DNA of 64,000 bases from Microbacterium sp. RU1D (GCF_900156435.1 NZ_FTPQ01000001.1:620001-684000); one strand, 5' to 3'. Shown: positions 1-8,366, counted from the first letter of the stretch. Notes: a model not told the origin generated them from the sequence alone. Numbers and translations are program-made.

Positions 1-923
1 GTCGCGACGCCCTCGACGAAGTACCGCTGGCCGAAGGCGAAGATGATGAGCATCGGCAGGGTCACCAGGAGCGAGGCGACCATGACGTACTGGTAGTCGC
101 CCTGCCCGCCCGCGCTGGGGCTGTACTTCGTCATCGCGTAGGCGATGCCGAGCGGGGCGGTGAAGTCCTCGACGCTGCCGGCGTTGAGGTAGATGAGCGC
201 CGCCTGCAGGTTGTTCCAGCTCGCCTGGAACTCGAACAGGAACACGATGATGAACGAGGGGATCGACAGCGGCATCGCGATGCGCCAGAACAGGCCCCAG
301 GCGCTGCAGCCGTCGAGCCGCGCCGCCTCGAACAGTTCGCGCGGAACGCCGAGGAAAAACTGCCTCTGCAGGAAGATGTAGAAGGCGCTGCCGAACAGGT
401 TCATGCCCCACAGCGGCACCCACGTGCCCAGCAGCCCGGTCTCCTTCCAGATGAGGTAGATCGGGATCATCGTCACCGCGCCGGGCAGCATCATGGTGGC
501 CAGCACGAGCCCGAAGAGCAGGCCGCGACCGGGGAAGCGGAAGTAGGCGAAGCCGAACGCGACGATCGAGCTCATCACCGCCACGGTGGTCGCGGCGAGC
601 AGGGCGATCGCGACGCTGTTGAACATCCAGTTCAGCAGCGGCAGCTGACTCCACACGTCGGCGTAGTTGCCGGGGGTGAACGTCTTGGGAATGAGGGCGT
701 TGTCGAAGACCTCGCCGCGCGGCTTGAGACTCGCGGCGAGCAGCCACGCGAACGGGTAGAGGAACAGCAGCGCGAACAGCACCAGCACCGCCGCGAGCAC
801 GACGCGGCCGGCGAGGGTCCTCGGCTGCTTCAGCGCGCGGCGCCACCGCGGGGGACGAGCCGCGGATGCCGCGAGCTCGGGGCGGGCCTGGGCGACGCCC
901 GGGGTCTGCAGGGTGTTCGTCAT
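1..923 (-). CDS. Sugar ABC transporter permease, MalG type (3' end beyond window)
   Basis: Inner-membrane subunit of a carbohydrate ABC importer (binding-protein-dependent permease, MalG/UgpE group). The start ATG (923-921) overlaps the stop TGA of the preceding permease as TGATG, so the two are translationally coupled. The visible part has an Arg-rich cytoplasmic N-terminus, a first membrane segment near residues 38-55, and the EAA-loop motif EAARLDGCSAWGLFWRIAMP that docks the ATPase. The reading frame is still open at base 1 (ends ..YFVEGVAT), so only the last few residues are missing. No binding protein or ATPase lies in the window; the binding protein may follow beyond base 1. Substrate cannot be told. 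Confidence 0.93.
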   Translation of the reverse strand, partial: MTNTLQTPGVAQARPELAASAARPPRWRRALKQPRTLAGRVVLAAVLVLFALLFLYPFAWLLAASLKPRGEVFDNALIPKTFTPGNYADVWSQLPLLNWMFNSVAIALLAATTVAVMSSIVAFGFAYFRFPGRGLLFGLVLATMMLPGAVTMIPIYLIWKETGLLGTWVPLWGMNLFGSAFYIFLQRQFFLGVPRELFEAARLDGCSAWGLFWRIAMPLSIPSFIIVFLFEFQASWNNLQAALIYLNAGSVEDFTAPLGIAYAMTKYSPSAGGQGDYQYVMVASLLVTLPMLIIFAFGQRYFVEGVA

Positions 924-1891
924 CAGCGGTCCCCCTCGTAGTAGACGAAGCGGTTGCCGAGGCGCACCTGCACGAGCGTGATGAGCAGGATGATCACGAA
1001 CAGCAGCCACGCCATCGCGGCGGCGAAGCCGAAGTTGAACTGCCGGAACGCCTGCTGGAAGAGGTAGATCGCGTAGAAGAGCGAGGCCTCGGGCGAGGCG
1101 TTGCTCTGGTCACGCCAGAACAGCAGGTACGCCTGGTCGAACACCTGGAACGCCGCAATGGTCAGCACGATGACGTTGAAGAACATCGCGCCCGAGATCA
1201 TCGGCAGGGTGATCGAGAAGAAACGACGGACCGGCCCCGCCCCGTCGATCTGCGCGACCTCGTAGAGGTCGACGGGCACGTTCTTGATCGCCGCGAGGAA
1301 GATCACCATCGTGCCGCTGACCGTCCACAGCGCCATGATCACGATGCTCGGCTTGACCCACGCGGGGTCGACGAGCCACTGCGGGCCCGGGATGCCGATG
1401 GCCCCGAGCGCCTGGTTGATCGCCCCGGAGTTGCCGTTGAGCAGCAGGAAGAACACCGCCGCCGTCGCCACCGCCGGCGTCATCTTGGGCAGGTAGTAGA
1501 GCGTGCGGAAGATGCCGGCACCACGCCCGACGCGGCTCAGCAGCAGCGCGAGGAAGAGTGCGAAGGCGATCTCGAGCGGCACCGCCATGACGGCGTAGAA
1601 GAGGGTGTTGCCCAGCGACACGGCCACGCGCGGGTCCTCGAACAGCTGCGCGTAATTGGACGCCCCGACCGGGCGCGCGGCGCCGGTGGCGAGGTTGTAG
1701 CTCGAGAACGAGATGACCAGGCTGTAGATCATCGCGCCCGCCGTGAAGACGAGGAACCCGATGATCCACGGCGAGATGAACAGGTAACCCGCGACCGCTT
1801 CGCGGCGGTTGTACTTGACCCTCTGACGGGGAGGTCGGCGGTGCTTTCGCGCGGTGTCGCTCTCGGTGGCAGGGGCGGAGGAGACGGTCAC
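923..1891 (-). CDS. Sugar ABC transporter permease, MalF/UgpA type
   Basis: Partner permease of the downstream MalG-type gene; forms the membrane channel of a sugar importer. About 322 aa, with a basic N-terminus (RKHRRPPRQRVKYNRREA), a first membrane helix (GYLFISPWIIGFLVF) and the EAA-type loop (YEVAQIDGAGPVRRFFSITLP). Chosen start is GTG at 1891-1889, which overlaps the stop of a 16-codon reading frame that carries the only strong ribosome site (AAAGGAG); there is no good Shine-Dalgarno directly before the GTG. An in-frame ATG much farther upstream (2026) would add 45 Arg-rich residues and looks less likely. Either leader-coupled translation or a one-base sequencing error could explain the layout. 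Confidence 0.88.
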   Translation of the reverse strand: MTVSSAPATESDTARKHRRPPRQRVKYNRREAVAGYLFISPWIIGFLVFTAGAMIYSLVISFSSYNLATGAARPVGASNYAQLFEDPRVAVSLGNTLFYAVMAVPLEIAFALFLALLLSRVGRGAGIFRTLYYLPKMTPAVATAAVFFLLLNGNSGAINQALGAIGIPGPQWLVDPAWVKPSIVIMALWTVSGTMVIFLAAIKNVPVDLYEVAQIDGAGPVRRFFSITLPMISGAMFFNVIVLTIAAFQVFDQAYLLFWRDQSNASPEASLFYAIYLFQQAFRQFNFGFAAAMAWLLFVIILLITLVQVRLGNRFVYYEGDR

Positions 1892-1938
1892 CGGCAGGAC
1901 CGGTCGGCGGCGGAGGACCCGGGGATGATGTCGCGCAT
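1888..1938 (-). CDS. Possible 16-codon leader ORF before the MalF-type permease
   Basis: ATG at 1938-1936 preceded at good spacing by AAAGGAGAAGAC, the best ribosome site in this stretch. It encodes MRDIIPGSSAADRSCR and its TGA overlaps the GTG start of the permease (GTGA). It may serve only to load ribosomes on the permease message. If a base is missing from the sequence, it would instead be the real N-terminus of the permease. Confidence 0.4.
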   Translation of the reverse strand: MRDIIPGSSAADRSCR

Positions 1939-1972
1939 TGTCTTCTCCTTTCGCGCGCCGTCTCGGCGTCGA

Positions 1973-1982
1973 GAAGCGCTTC
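1973..1982. promoter_or_regulatory. LacI-family operator-like palindrome upstream of the sugar permeases
   Basis: GAAGCGCTTC is a perfect 10-bp palindrome with the central CG typical of LacI/GalR-family operators. It lies about 35 bp before the leader ORF of the permease operon, a place where a repressor would block transcription. The cognate regulator is not identified in the window. Confidence 0.5.
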
Positions 1983-2177
1983 GCCAGGGTCGAGAAGTGG
2001 TCGGAGAAGGTCGAGGGCGTTGCCAAGACGCCCGGGACGTGGCATAAGCAGTTCTCCCCCGCGGGGATGCCGGCATCCCTTCCGCGAGAGCACGCCTCGG
2101 CACCACACCGAGGTGGGGGACACGCGCGCTCGCGCGGATGATGCCGTCTCGCGCACCCCGCGCGGACCGCCCCGAGG

Positions 2178-2663
2178 TCAGAGCGCCCGCAGGTAGCGCC
2201 GCGTCATCCACGCCTGCACGAGGCGCCCCAGCGGAGCGCCGACGCGCGTGAACCAGCGGCCGGGGCGCGAGAACGCGGCGATCTCGAACACGACCTCGCC
2301 CGACGGCCGCAGGGTGAGCGTGAACCGCTCCTCCCCGCGCTCGGGGTGCCCGGGCAGCGTGCCGTACGCGAACCCCGCCACGGTGTCGGTGCGCTCGGCC
2401 CACACCACGAGGCAGGGGATGCGGAAGCTCAGGATGCCGACCCCCAGACGCATCGTCACGCGGGTGCCCTCGCGCATCGGGGTCTCGCTGAGCTCGACCC
2501 GCGCTCCCGCCCGGCGCTGCGCCTCGCCCGCGAGCAGCGCATCGGCGGCGCGCGCGAAGACGTCCGGACCGCGGCCGATCACCCGGCGGGCGCGCACATG
2601 GTGGTAGCTCGCGGGCATTTCGCCGGCGGTCGCACCGACCTCCGCGTAGGTCAGGTCGTCCAT
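2178..2663 (-). CDS. DUF1990-family protein
   Basis: 161 aa starting MDDLTYAEVGATAGEMP. The pattern matches the DUF1990 family of actinobacterial cytosolic proteins: N-terminal YAEVG..P, then YHHVRARRVIGRGPDVF, and late FAYGTLPGHPERGEERF (a GTLPGHPExGEE motif is the family hallmark). No signal peptide or membrane segment. Family function is unknown. The ATG at 2663 is chosen because the longer frame upstream is Arg/Pro-rich shadow sequence. It is monocistronic between the permease promoter region and moeA. Confidence 0.85.
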   Translation of the reverse strand: MDDLTYAEVGATAGEMPASYHHVRARRVIGRGPDVFARAADALLAGEAQRRAGARVELSETPMREGTRVTMRLGVGILSFRIPCLVVWAERTDTVAGFAYGTLPGHPERGEERFTLTLRPSGEVVFEIAAFSRPGRWFTRVGAPLGRLVQAWMTRRYLRAL

Positions 2664-2938
2664 GCGCTCACGGTAGCGGGGCGCGATGCCGCGCCGGTCC
2701 GGGTTGCGGGTGGCCGCTCGCGACGCTCGAGGCGCCGGTCTCCGTTGCCGCGTCTCGAGCGCCTGCTCGCCGATGCGCCCGCCCCCTCCCTGTACCCGCG
2801 GCACCCTGACCGCGCACTCCCTCCCTGGCGCGCCTGCGCCCCGCCTCGCTCGTACCCGCGGCGCCCGCAATCCCGCGTCCGCCCGCGGCGCCGCGCCTAC
2901 GCTGGGCACATGCCCCTGTCCCGTCCCCGGTCCGCCGC
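2664..2938. other. Intergenic region before moeA
   Basis: About 275 bp between the DUF1990 start and the moeA start. I see no conserved gene here. It ends with a -10 box TACGCT (2898-2903) and a short ORF (2910-2942) that overlaps moeA. The rest is GC-rich with no riboswitch-like fold that I can recognise. Confidence 0.5.
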
Positions 2939-2942
2939 GTGA
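2910..2942 (+). CDS. 10-codon leaderless ORF overlapping the moeA start
   Basis: ATG at 2910 lies six bases after TACGCT (2898-2903), the spacing of a leaderless actinobacterial transcript. It encodes MPLSRPRSAA and its TGA (2940-2942) overlaps the moeA GTG (2939-2941). It probably feeds ribosomes to moeA by stop-start coupling. Confidence 0.35.
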   Translation: MPLSRPRSAA

Positions 2943-4126
2943 TCGACGTCGCCGAGCACCTCGCGGCGATCCTCGAGGCGGTACGGCCCCTCGCCCCCGA
3001 GCCCCGCGACGTCGCCGCCGCACGCGGCCGGGTGCTCCGGCATCCGGTCTCGGCCGCGGTCGATGTGCCGGGCTTCGACTCGTCCGCGATGGACGGCTTC
3101 GCCGTGCGCGACCTCACCGCCCCGGGCACCCTGCGCGTGGTCGCCGACCTCCCCGCCGGCACCGACCTCGACCCGCCGATGGATGCCGGTGACGCCGCCC
3201 GCATCATGACCGGGGCGCCCGTCCCCACCGACGCCACCGCCGTGGTCCCGTTCGAGGAGACCGCGCGCGGGCTTTCCGGGGGCCTCGAGCCCGTCGAGGT
3301 CGTCGTCGCCCCGCGGGCGCCGGGCGCGCACATCCGCCGCCGCGCCTCGGACGTACGGCAGGGGGACCTCGTCGTCGAGGCCGGCGTGCGCCTGACCGCC
3401 GCGCGGATCGGCGCGATCGCGGCATCCGGCGTCGGCGCCGTCGAGGTGTCGCGCGCCGCCCGGGTGGCCGTGGTGTCGACCGGGGCCGAGCTCGTCGCGC
3501 CCGGCGTCGCGCTGCGACGTGGCCAGATCCCCGAGTCCAACAGCGTGCTGCTCGCCGGTCTCGCCGAAGAGGCCGGGGCCGACGTCGTGCTGCGCACGAG
3601 CGTCGACGACGAGGGCGACGGCCCGCGCCGCGCGATCGCCGCCGCCGAGGCGGCGGAGGCCGACGTCGTCGTCTTCTCCGGCGGCGTGAGCGCCGGAGCG
3701 TACGAGGTCGTGAAGAACACCCTCGGCGACCTCATGCGCTTCGACCGCGTGCGCATGCAGCCCGGGAAGCCGCAGGGCTTCGGACGCAGCCCCGCCGGCA
3801 CCTTGCTGTTCGGGCTCCCGGGCAATCCCGTGAGCGCCGCGGTGTCGTTCGAGTTGTTCGTGCGTCCGGCGCTGCGCGCGCTCGAGGGCGACGTCGACCT
3901 GGGGCGCGCGCAGGTGCGGGTGGCGCTCGCCGGGGGGTGGCGGGCGCGCCCGGGCAGGACGCAGTACGTGCCCGTGTCTCTCGACCGCTCCGACCCGGAA
4001 CGCTGGCGGGCGACCCCGACGCCGCGCGGCACGCGGGGACTCGGCGAGGCCCAGGGACTGGCCGTGATCCCCTCGCGCGAGGACGATCTCGCCCCCGATG
4101 CCCTCGTGACGGTCGCCCTGTGGTGA
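2939..4126 (+). CDS. moeA: Molybdopterin molybdenumtransferase MoeA
   Basis: Inserts molybdate into adenylylated molybdopterin, the last step of molybdenum-cofactor assembly in the cytosol. 395 aa, close to the usual MoeA length. Family motifs are clear: SSAMDGFAV (about residues 48-56), the DVVVFSGGVSAGAYEVV nucleotide/substrate loop (about 240-258), GKPQGFG and GLPGNPVSAAVSFELFVRPAL near the start of domain IV. The GTG start sits on the stop of a short leader ORF. The stop overlaps the next start (GTGA), so it forms an operon with the mobA-like gene. No moaA, mogA or molybdoenzyme gene is in the window. Confidence 0.95.
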   Translation: MIDVAEHLAAILEAVRPLAPEPRDVAAARGRVLRHPVSAAVDVPGFDSSAMDGFAVRDLTAPGTLRVVADLPAGTDLDPPMDAGDAARIMTGAPVPTDATAVVPFEETARGLSGGLEPVEVVVAPRAPGAHIRRRASDVRQGDLVVEAGVRLTAARIGAIAASGVGAVEVSRAARVAVVSTGAELVAPGVALRRGQIPESNSVLLAGLAEEAGADVVLRTSVDDEGDGPRRAIAAAEAAEADVVVFSGGVSAGAYEVVKNTLGDLMRFDRVRMQPGKPQGFGRSPAGTLLFGLPGNPVSAAVSFELFVRPALRALEGDVDLGRAQVRVALAGGWRARPGRTQYVPVSLDRSDPERWRATPTPRGTRGLGEAQGLAVIPSREDDLAPDALVTVALW

Positions 4127-4950
4127 GCGTCGACGCCATCCTGCTCGCCGGCGGCCGCGGGTCGCGCGTGGGCGGCGCCGTGAAGCCGCTGTTCGAGGTC
4201 GGCGGATCGACATTGCTCGCCGCGGCGGTCGACGCCGTCCGGACAGGTGGCGCGCAACGCGTCGTCGTGGTCGCACCGGTGCTGGACTCCGCGCTCGACG
4301 TCGAGTGGGTCCGTGAGGATCCGCCCTTCGGCGGCCCGGTCGCCGCCGTCGTCGCGGCGCTGCCGACGGTGGATGCCGACGAGGTCTACGTCCTCTCCTG
4401 CGACCTCGCCGCACCGGCCGCGGCCGTCCGCCGGCTCACCGACCCGCTCCCGCCCGGGGCCGACGGGGTGTGTCTCGACGATGGCCGACGCCAGTGGCTC
4501 ATCGGCCGCTATCGCACCGCGGCGCTGCGGGCAGCGGCATCCGGCCTCCCCGAAGAAGGCCGCGACGCGTCGATGCGGGCGCTGCTCGGCGGCCTCACAG
4601 TGACGGCGATCCCGGCGCCGCCCACCGACACGCGCGACGTCGACACGTGGGACGATCTCCGGAGAGCCCGAGGAGGAGCCATGACCGAGAACCGCACCCT
4701 GCCGCCCGAGGCGCTGAACGACTGGAGTGCCGCGCTGGCCGAGCGATTCGGCCTGGCCGAGGGCGACATCCCCATCTCGCTCGTCCTCGACCTCGCCCGC
4801 GACGTCGCGAACGGTGTCGCCCGCCCGGCGGCCCCCCTCAGCGCGTTCGTGGCCGGTCTCGTCGCAGGCCGCGCGGGAGGCTCGCCCGCCGACACCGAGG
4901 CCGCCGTCGCCGCCGTCGTCGAGATGGCGCGCGGGTGGGAGCACCGCTGA
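4123..4950 (+). CDS. MobA-like nucleotidyltransferase fused to a DUF6457-like domain
   Basis: N-terminal part (about residues 1-185) is a molybdenum-cofactor guanylyltransferase-type NTP transferase: AILLAGGRGSRVGG signature with a later conserved Lys (VKPLFEVGG), then PFGGPVAAVVAAL and YVLSCDLAAP. It would attach GMP to molybdopterin. After a short linker, an 89-residue helical tail beginning MTENRTLPPEALNDW resembles DUF6457, which is often fused to or next to MobA in actinobacteria. The GTG start overlaps the moeA stop. A strong GAGGAGGAG before the internal in-frame ATG at 4681 suggests the tail may also be made as a separate small protein. Confidence 0.88.
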   Translation: MSVDAILLAGGRGSRVGGAVKPLFEVGGSTLLAAAVDAVRTGGAQRVVVVAPVLDSALDVEWVREDPPFGGPVAAVVAALPTVDADEVYVLSCDLAAPAAAVRRLTDPLPPGADGVCLDDGRRQWLIGRYRTAALRAAASGLPEEGRDASMRALLGGLTVTAIPAPPTDTRDVDTWDDLRRARGGAMTENRTLPPEALNDWSAALAERFGLAEGDIPISLVLDLARDVANGVARPAAPLSAFVAGLVAGRAGGSPADTEAAVAAVVEMARGWEHR

Positions 4951-4956
4951 TCCGCG

Positions 4957-5373
4957 ATGCCTGAGTGGCTCGTCATCGTGCTCGGCGTGTTCGCCGGGCT
5001 CGTGATCCTGTGGCTCGCCCTCGTGGCGGTGCTGTGGCTGCAGCAGAAGCGGTCGGGCGAGGCGGTCGATTGGCGCGCCGTGCTGCGCCTGGCGCCCGAC
5101 GTGGTGCGACTGATCCGCCGGCTGGCGGCCGACCCCACCGTGCCGCGGCCCACCCGGTGGTGGCTGGGAGGGCTGCTGGTCTACCTGCTGCTGCCGATCG
5201 ACCTCGTCCCCGACTTCCTGCCGGTGATCGGTTACGCCGACGACGCGATCGTGGTGGTCATCGCCCTGCGCTTCGCGATCCGTCACGCCGGGATGCCGGC
5301 GATCGAGCGGCACTGGCCGGGCACGCCCGAGGGGTTGCGCAGCCTGCTGACGCTGGTCGGTGCCGCTCGCTGA
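4957..5373 (+). CDS. DUF1232 (YkvA-like) membrane protein
   Basis: 138 aa with an N-terminal membrane helix (residues 4-29, WLVIVLGVFAGLVILWLALV) and the DUF1232 core LLVYLLLPIDLVPDFLPVIGYADDA (about 77-102), whose PIDLxPDFxPxxGYxDD signature is diagnostic. Function of the family is unknown. It starts six bases after the mobA-like gene with no obvious strong ribosome site, so it is probably the last gene of the moe operon, although no biochemical link to molybdenum is known. Confidence 0.9.
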   Translation: MPEWLVIVLGVFAGLVILWLALVAVLWLQQKRSGEAVDWRAVLRLAPDVVRLIRRLAADPTVPRPTRWWLGGLLVYLLLPIDLVPDFLPVIGYADDAIVVVIALRFAIRHAGMPAIERHWPGTPEGLRSLLTLVGAAR

Positions 5374-5375
5374 GG

Positions 5376-5771
5376 TCAGGCCGACGTGAGCGCGTCGACC
5401 GCGAACTCCGGCGCGATGGCGGCGAGACGCGAGTCGTTCGTCCAAAAGCGCGAGCACCCCGCACGCTGCGCGATGGCGAGATGGAGGGCGTCCGCCGTCC
5501 CCAGTCTCGGGTACTTCGCCCGCAGACGTGCGGCACGGAGGTACGCGTCCGGCTCCGCGGGCAGCATCTCGAACCGGTCGAAGACGCTCCACATGCGCAG
5601 TTGCGGCTCGGCGTACCCGTCGCGCATCGGTCCGACCATGGCTTCGAGCATGACGAGAGGACTCGCGGCCAGGGGTGAGTCCGCCTCGGTGAGAACCTGG
5701 CGCGCGCGGTCGCCGAGGTCGTCACCGCGCTCGACCGCGTAGATCACCAGGCAGCTGTCGACATAGATCAT
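5376..5771 (-). CDS. vapC: VapC-type PIN-domain toxin
   Basis: 131-aa PIN-fold ribonuclease toxin. Start MIYVDSCLVIYAVERGDD gives the first metal-binding Asp (D5) and a later LGTADALHLAIAQRAGCSRFWTND holds the typical T-A-D-A-x-H motif and the C-terminal TND acidic site. Typical VapC size. The ATG overlaps the antitoxin stop (ATGA, 5771-5768), so toxin and antitoxin are co-translated in the standard antitoxin-first order. Expected to cleave RNA unless neutralised. Convergent with the DUF1232 gene two bases away. Confidence 0.92.
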   Translation of the reverse strand: MIYVDSCLVIYAVERGDDLGDRARQVLTEADSPLAASPLVMLEAMVGPMRDGYAEPQLRMWSVFDRFEMLPAEPDAYLRAARLRAKYPRLGTADALHLAIAQRAGCSRFWTNDSRLAAIAPEFAVDALTSA

Positions 5772-6016
5772 CCTCCGGCTACCCGGCTCACGGCGATGAT
5801 CCCCTCGATCTCCTCGACGGGTCGTGTCAGCTCGGGTGTCAACGGGTTCTCCGACAGCCACGTCGCGAAGGCGTTCCGAGACGGTTCCGGCGCATCGAAC
5901 GGCACGATCCGCGCGACGGGCACGCCCCGTCTCGCGATGGTGACCTCGACGCCCGACTCGACGTCGGCGATCAGCCGCGACAGGTTGTTGCGCGCCTCCA
6001 GGACGTTGTACATCAT
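5768..6016 (-). CDS. VapB/Phd-type antitoxin
   Basis: 82-aa antitoxin of the Phd/YefM fold: MMYNVLEARNNLSRLIADV is the family's N-terminal DNA-binding segment, followed by VTIARRGVPVARIVP, and a C-terminal tail (about residues 46-82) that would wrap the toxin. Gene order, overlap with the PIN toxin and size all fit. The start is one of two adjacent ATGs seven bases after a TAGGAT -10 box, so the message is probably leaderless. A perfect inverted repeat over that promoter suggests autoregulation. Confidence 0.92.
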   Translation of the reverse strand: MMYNVLEARNNLSRLIADVESGVEVTIARRGVPVARIVPFDAPEPSRNAFATWLSENPLTPELTRPVEEIEGIIAVSRVAGG

Positions 6017-6025
6017 GACGGCATC

Positions 6026-6045
6026 CTAGCCATATACCTGGCTAG
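6026..6045. promoter_or_regulatory. VapB operator overlapping the -10 box
   Basis: CTAGCCA (6026-6032) and TGGCTAG (6039-6045) are perfect 7-bp inverted arms with a 6-bp AT-rich centre. The minus-strand -10 box TAGGAT (6029-6024) lies on one arm, seven bases before the antitoxin ATG. Antitoxin binding here would shut the promoter, as in other vapBC loci. Confidence 0.7.
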
Positions 6046-6052
6046 AACGACG

Positions 6053-7228
6053 CTACCGCCCGACGTATTCACCCCGCGGACGCAGCCGCATCGCCGGCTC
6101 CCCATACTCCGCGGCGATGTGCGCGATCCACCCCGCCAGCCGGCCGATGACGAAGATCGTGCTCGCGGCGTCTTCGGGCAGCCGAGCACCGGATGCCAAG
6201 GCTGCCAGCGCCAGATCGACGTTGGGCCGCAGGCGCGCGCGAGCGGCGACGACCTCCGAGAGCCGGTGCACGGCATCCATCGTCGCCGTCCCGTCGGGAA
6301 GCACTGCGATGAACGGGAACAGGGCGTCGGCGCGGTCGTCGACACCGCGGTAGAGCGGGTGGCCGAAGCCCGGGATGCCGTTGCCGTCCTGCAGCGCCTC
6401 GGCCAGGGCCCGCTCGGGGTCGAGGCCCCGTCGCACGCGCGCGAGCAGTCGCGCCGTCCGGGCCGCGGCCGAGATGTGCAGCGGGGAGTCGGCCGCACCG
6501 AGGGCGGCGCTGACCGCGGCGTACCCGTCGGCGCGCGCCGATGCGGCCACCCGCGCGGCGAAGGTCGAGACCGCGAGGTCGTGGTCGATCAGCAGGACGA
6601 GGGCCGCATTGACGGCGGGACCGACGGATGCCGGGGCGTTCCACGCGCGCGACAGCGACAGCGCGATGTCGGGGCCGGCGTCTCCGCCGAGGGCCACCGG
6701 GAGCCCGGTCAGCAGCGTCCACCCGATGCGATGGAGGGTGGCCGGCGCGGTGTCATGGCGGAGGGGATCATCGGCGGCGAAGCCGGTGAGGGCGGCGCGC
6801 AGGCGATCCATGGCGTCGGCATGAGGGGGCAGCGCCGCCACCATCTCCCGCGCGCTCCCGATGGCGGGGTCGGGAGCGTCGACGCGCCCGGCGTCCCACA
6901 GCCACGCGACGACCTCGGCGAACGGACGGTCGACGAGATCGCGGGCGCGCCGGCCGCGGTACAGCAGCTCGTCGTCCTCGATGTCGGCGATGTCGGTGTG
7001 CACCACCCCCAGCGGCATCCCGGTGGTGGGGTGGGCCGGCGTCTGCGCGGCGGCGCGTCGCCGGCCGGCCGCGAACGCCTCGACCTCGAGGGCGTCGAAG
7101 GTCGAGCCGCGCGCGTCGCGCTCGCGGCCGAGCAGGCCGCGCGAGACGTAGGCGTAGACCGTCTCGGGCTTCACGCCCAGGCGAGCGGCGGCCTGGGCGG
7201 CGGAAAGGCGGGGGAGGGGAGTAGACAT
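6053..7228 (-). CDS. Citrate synthase-family protein with N-terminal helix-turn-helix
   Basis: 391 aa. Residues 1-50 form a MerR/excisionase-like helix-turn-helix ([31 protein letters not shown]); the rest is a citrate synthase fold with [23 protein letters not shown] (catalytic His; the usual HGG is changed to HIS), GFGHPLYRG (second His) and [11 protein letters not shown] (catalytic Asp kept). It could be a true citrate or methylcitrate synthase, or a metabolite-sensing regulator derived from one. Divergent from a second citrate synthase with a 52-bp shared control region. Start ATG at 7228 is preferred over in-frame starts upstream that would overlap the divergent gene. Confidence 0.85.
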   Translation of the reverse strand: MSTPLPRLSAAQAAARLGVKPETVYAYVSRGLLGRERDARGSTFDALEVEAFAAGRRRAAAQTPAHPTTGMPLGVVHTDIADIEDDELLYRGRRARDLVDRPFAEVVAWLWDAGRVDAPDPAIGSAREMVAALPPHADAMDRLRAALTGFAADDPLRHDTAPATLHRIGWTLLTGLPVALGGDAGPDIALSLSRAWNAPASVGPAVNAALVLLIDHDLAVSTFAARVAASARADGYAAVSAALGAADSPLHISAAARTARLLARVRRGLDPERALAEALQDGNGIPGFGHPLYRGVDDRADALFPFIAVLPDGTATMDAVHRLSEVVAARARLRPNVDLALAALASGARLPEDAASTIFVIGRLAGWIAHIAAEYGEPAMRLRPRGEYVGR

Positions 7229-7229
7229 C

Positions 7230-7242
7230 TTGATCCGATCAA
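7230..7242. promoter_or_regulatory. Palindrome between the divergent citrate synthase genes
   Basis: TTGATC-C-GATCAA is a perfect 6-bp inverted repeat placed two bases before the start of the helix-turn-helix citrate synthase and 39 bp before the divergent one. Its position suggests an operator, possibly for the helix-turn-helix protein itself. Confidence 0.5.
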
Positions 7243-7280
7243 CGTTGACGCTGTCGGCGTCATGTTCGCACACTGGGCGC

Positions 7281-8366
7281 ATGAGCGACCTGATCGATGT
7301 GCCCCGCGGACTCAACGGCGTCGTGGCGGCCGAGACCGCCATCAGCGACGTGAACGGCGAGGCGGGTTTCTACCACTACCGCGGCCACCCGGCGGTCGAG
7401 CTCGCCCGTACCCGCACGTTCGAAGACGTGTGGCACTTGCTCGTGGTCGGCGCGTGGCCCGGCGACGCGCGCGCCTTCGCCGACCGGATCGCCGCGGCGC
7501 AGGTCGACGACCGGATGCCCTCCCTGATCGCCGCCGTGCGCGCGCGCAGCGACCAACCGCTCGCGGTACTGCGCGCGGTGTGGACGCTCGCGGCATCCAT
7601 CCGCCGCTCCCCGGCGCTCTACGACCTCGACGAGGCCGGGAGGCTGGAGGAGGCCGTCGCCTTCGCCGCCCTCGCGCCCCTCGCCCTCGCCCCGGCATCG
7701 GAGCGGATGCCGGCGGGTCGCGGCGTCGTCTCCGACTACCTCGAGCGCGTGACCGGCGTCGTCCCCGACGACGTGCACGTACGCGCGCTGTCGGCGTACC
7801 TCGTCGCGGCGATGGACCACGGCTTCAACGCCTCGACGTTCACCGCCCGGGTCATCGCGTCGACCGGGGCCGACATGGCATCCTGTCTCACCGGAGCGCT
7901 CGGAGCCCTCTCGGGGCCGCTGCACGGCGGAGCTCCGGCGCGGGCGCTCGACAGTCTCGACGCCGCGGGCGACGACCCGGCCGCATGGATCGCGGGGGAG
8001 CTGTCCGCCGGGCGACGCCTCATGGGATTCGGACATGCCGTCTACCGCACGGCGGATCCGCGGTCGGAACTCCTGCGCGAGGTCGCGCGCGGCCTCGGGG
8101 GGCCGCGCGTGGAGCAGGCGCTGGCCTTCCAGGCCGAGGCCGAGCGGCAACTCGCCGCGCGGCATCCGGAGCGGCCCCTGAAGGCCAACGTGGAGTTCTA
8201 CGCCGCCGTGGTGATGGAGCAGTGCGGCATCCCGCGCGAGATGTTCACGCCCACCTTCGCCCTCGCCCGCACCATCGGCTGGAGCGCGCACGTGCTCGAG
8301 CAAGCGCGGGATCCGAAGATCATCCGGCCCGCGGCGCGGTACGTGGGGCCGGCGCTGACCCGGTGA
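7281..8366 (+). CDS. Citrate synthase/methylcitrate synthase-family enzyme
   Basis: 361 aa, the length of single-domain bacterial (type I) citrate synthases. Starts [22 protein letters not shown]; shows [25 protein letters not shown] (catalytic His), [10 protein letters not shown] (second His) and [12 protein letters not shown], where the usual catalytic Asp of NVDFY is Glu. Ends [13 protein letters not shown] and RPAARYVGP, both family-typical. Condenses acetyl-CoA with oxaloacetate (or propionyl-CoA for methylcitrate) if active. The Asp-to-Glu change occurs, as I recall, in some actinobacterial CitA-type proteins and leaves the exact activity open. Confidence 0.9.
   Translation: MSDLIDVPRGLNGVVAAETAISDVNGEAGFYHYRGHPAVELARTRTFEDVWHLLVVGAWPGDARAFADRIAAAQVDDRMPSLIAAVRARSDQPLAVLRAVWTLAASIRRSPALYDLDEAGRLEEAVAFAALAPLALAPASERMPAGRGVVSDYLERVTGVVPDDVHVRALSAYLVAAMDHGFNASTFTARVIASTGADMASCLTGALGALSGPLHGGAPARALDSLDAAGDDPAAWIAGELSAGRRLMGFGHAVYRTADPRSELLREVARGLGGPRVEQALAFQAEAERQLAARHPERPLKANVEFYAAVVMEQCGIPREMFTPTFALARTIGWSAHVLEQARDPKIIRPAARYVGPALTR

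Noticed and set aside
2668..5592. Very long open frame on the minus strand opposite moeA and the mobA-like gene
   Set aside because: Arg/Ala/Ser/Pro-rich with no recognisable motifs; it is the antisense shadow of well-supported plus-strand genes in GC-rich DNA.
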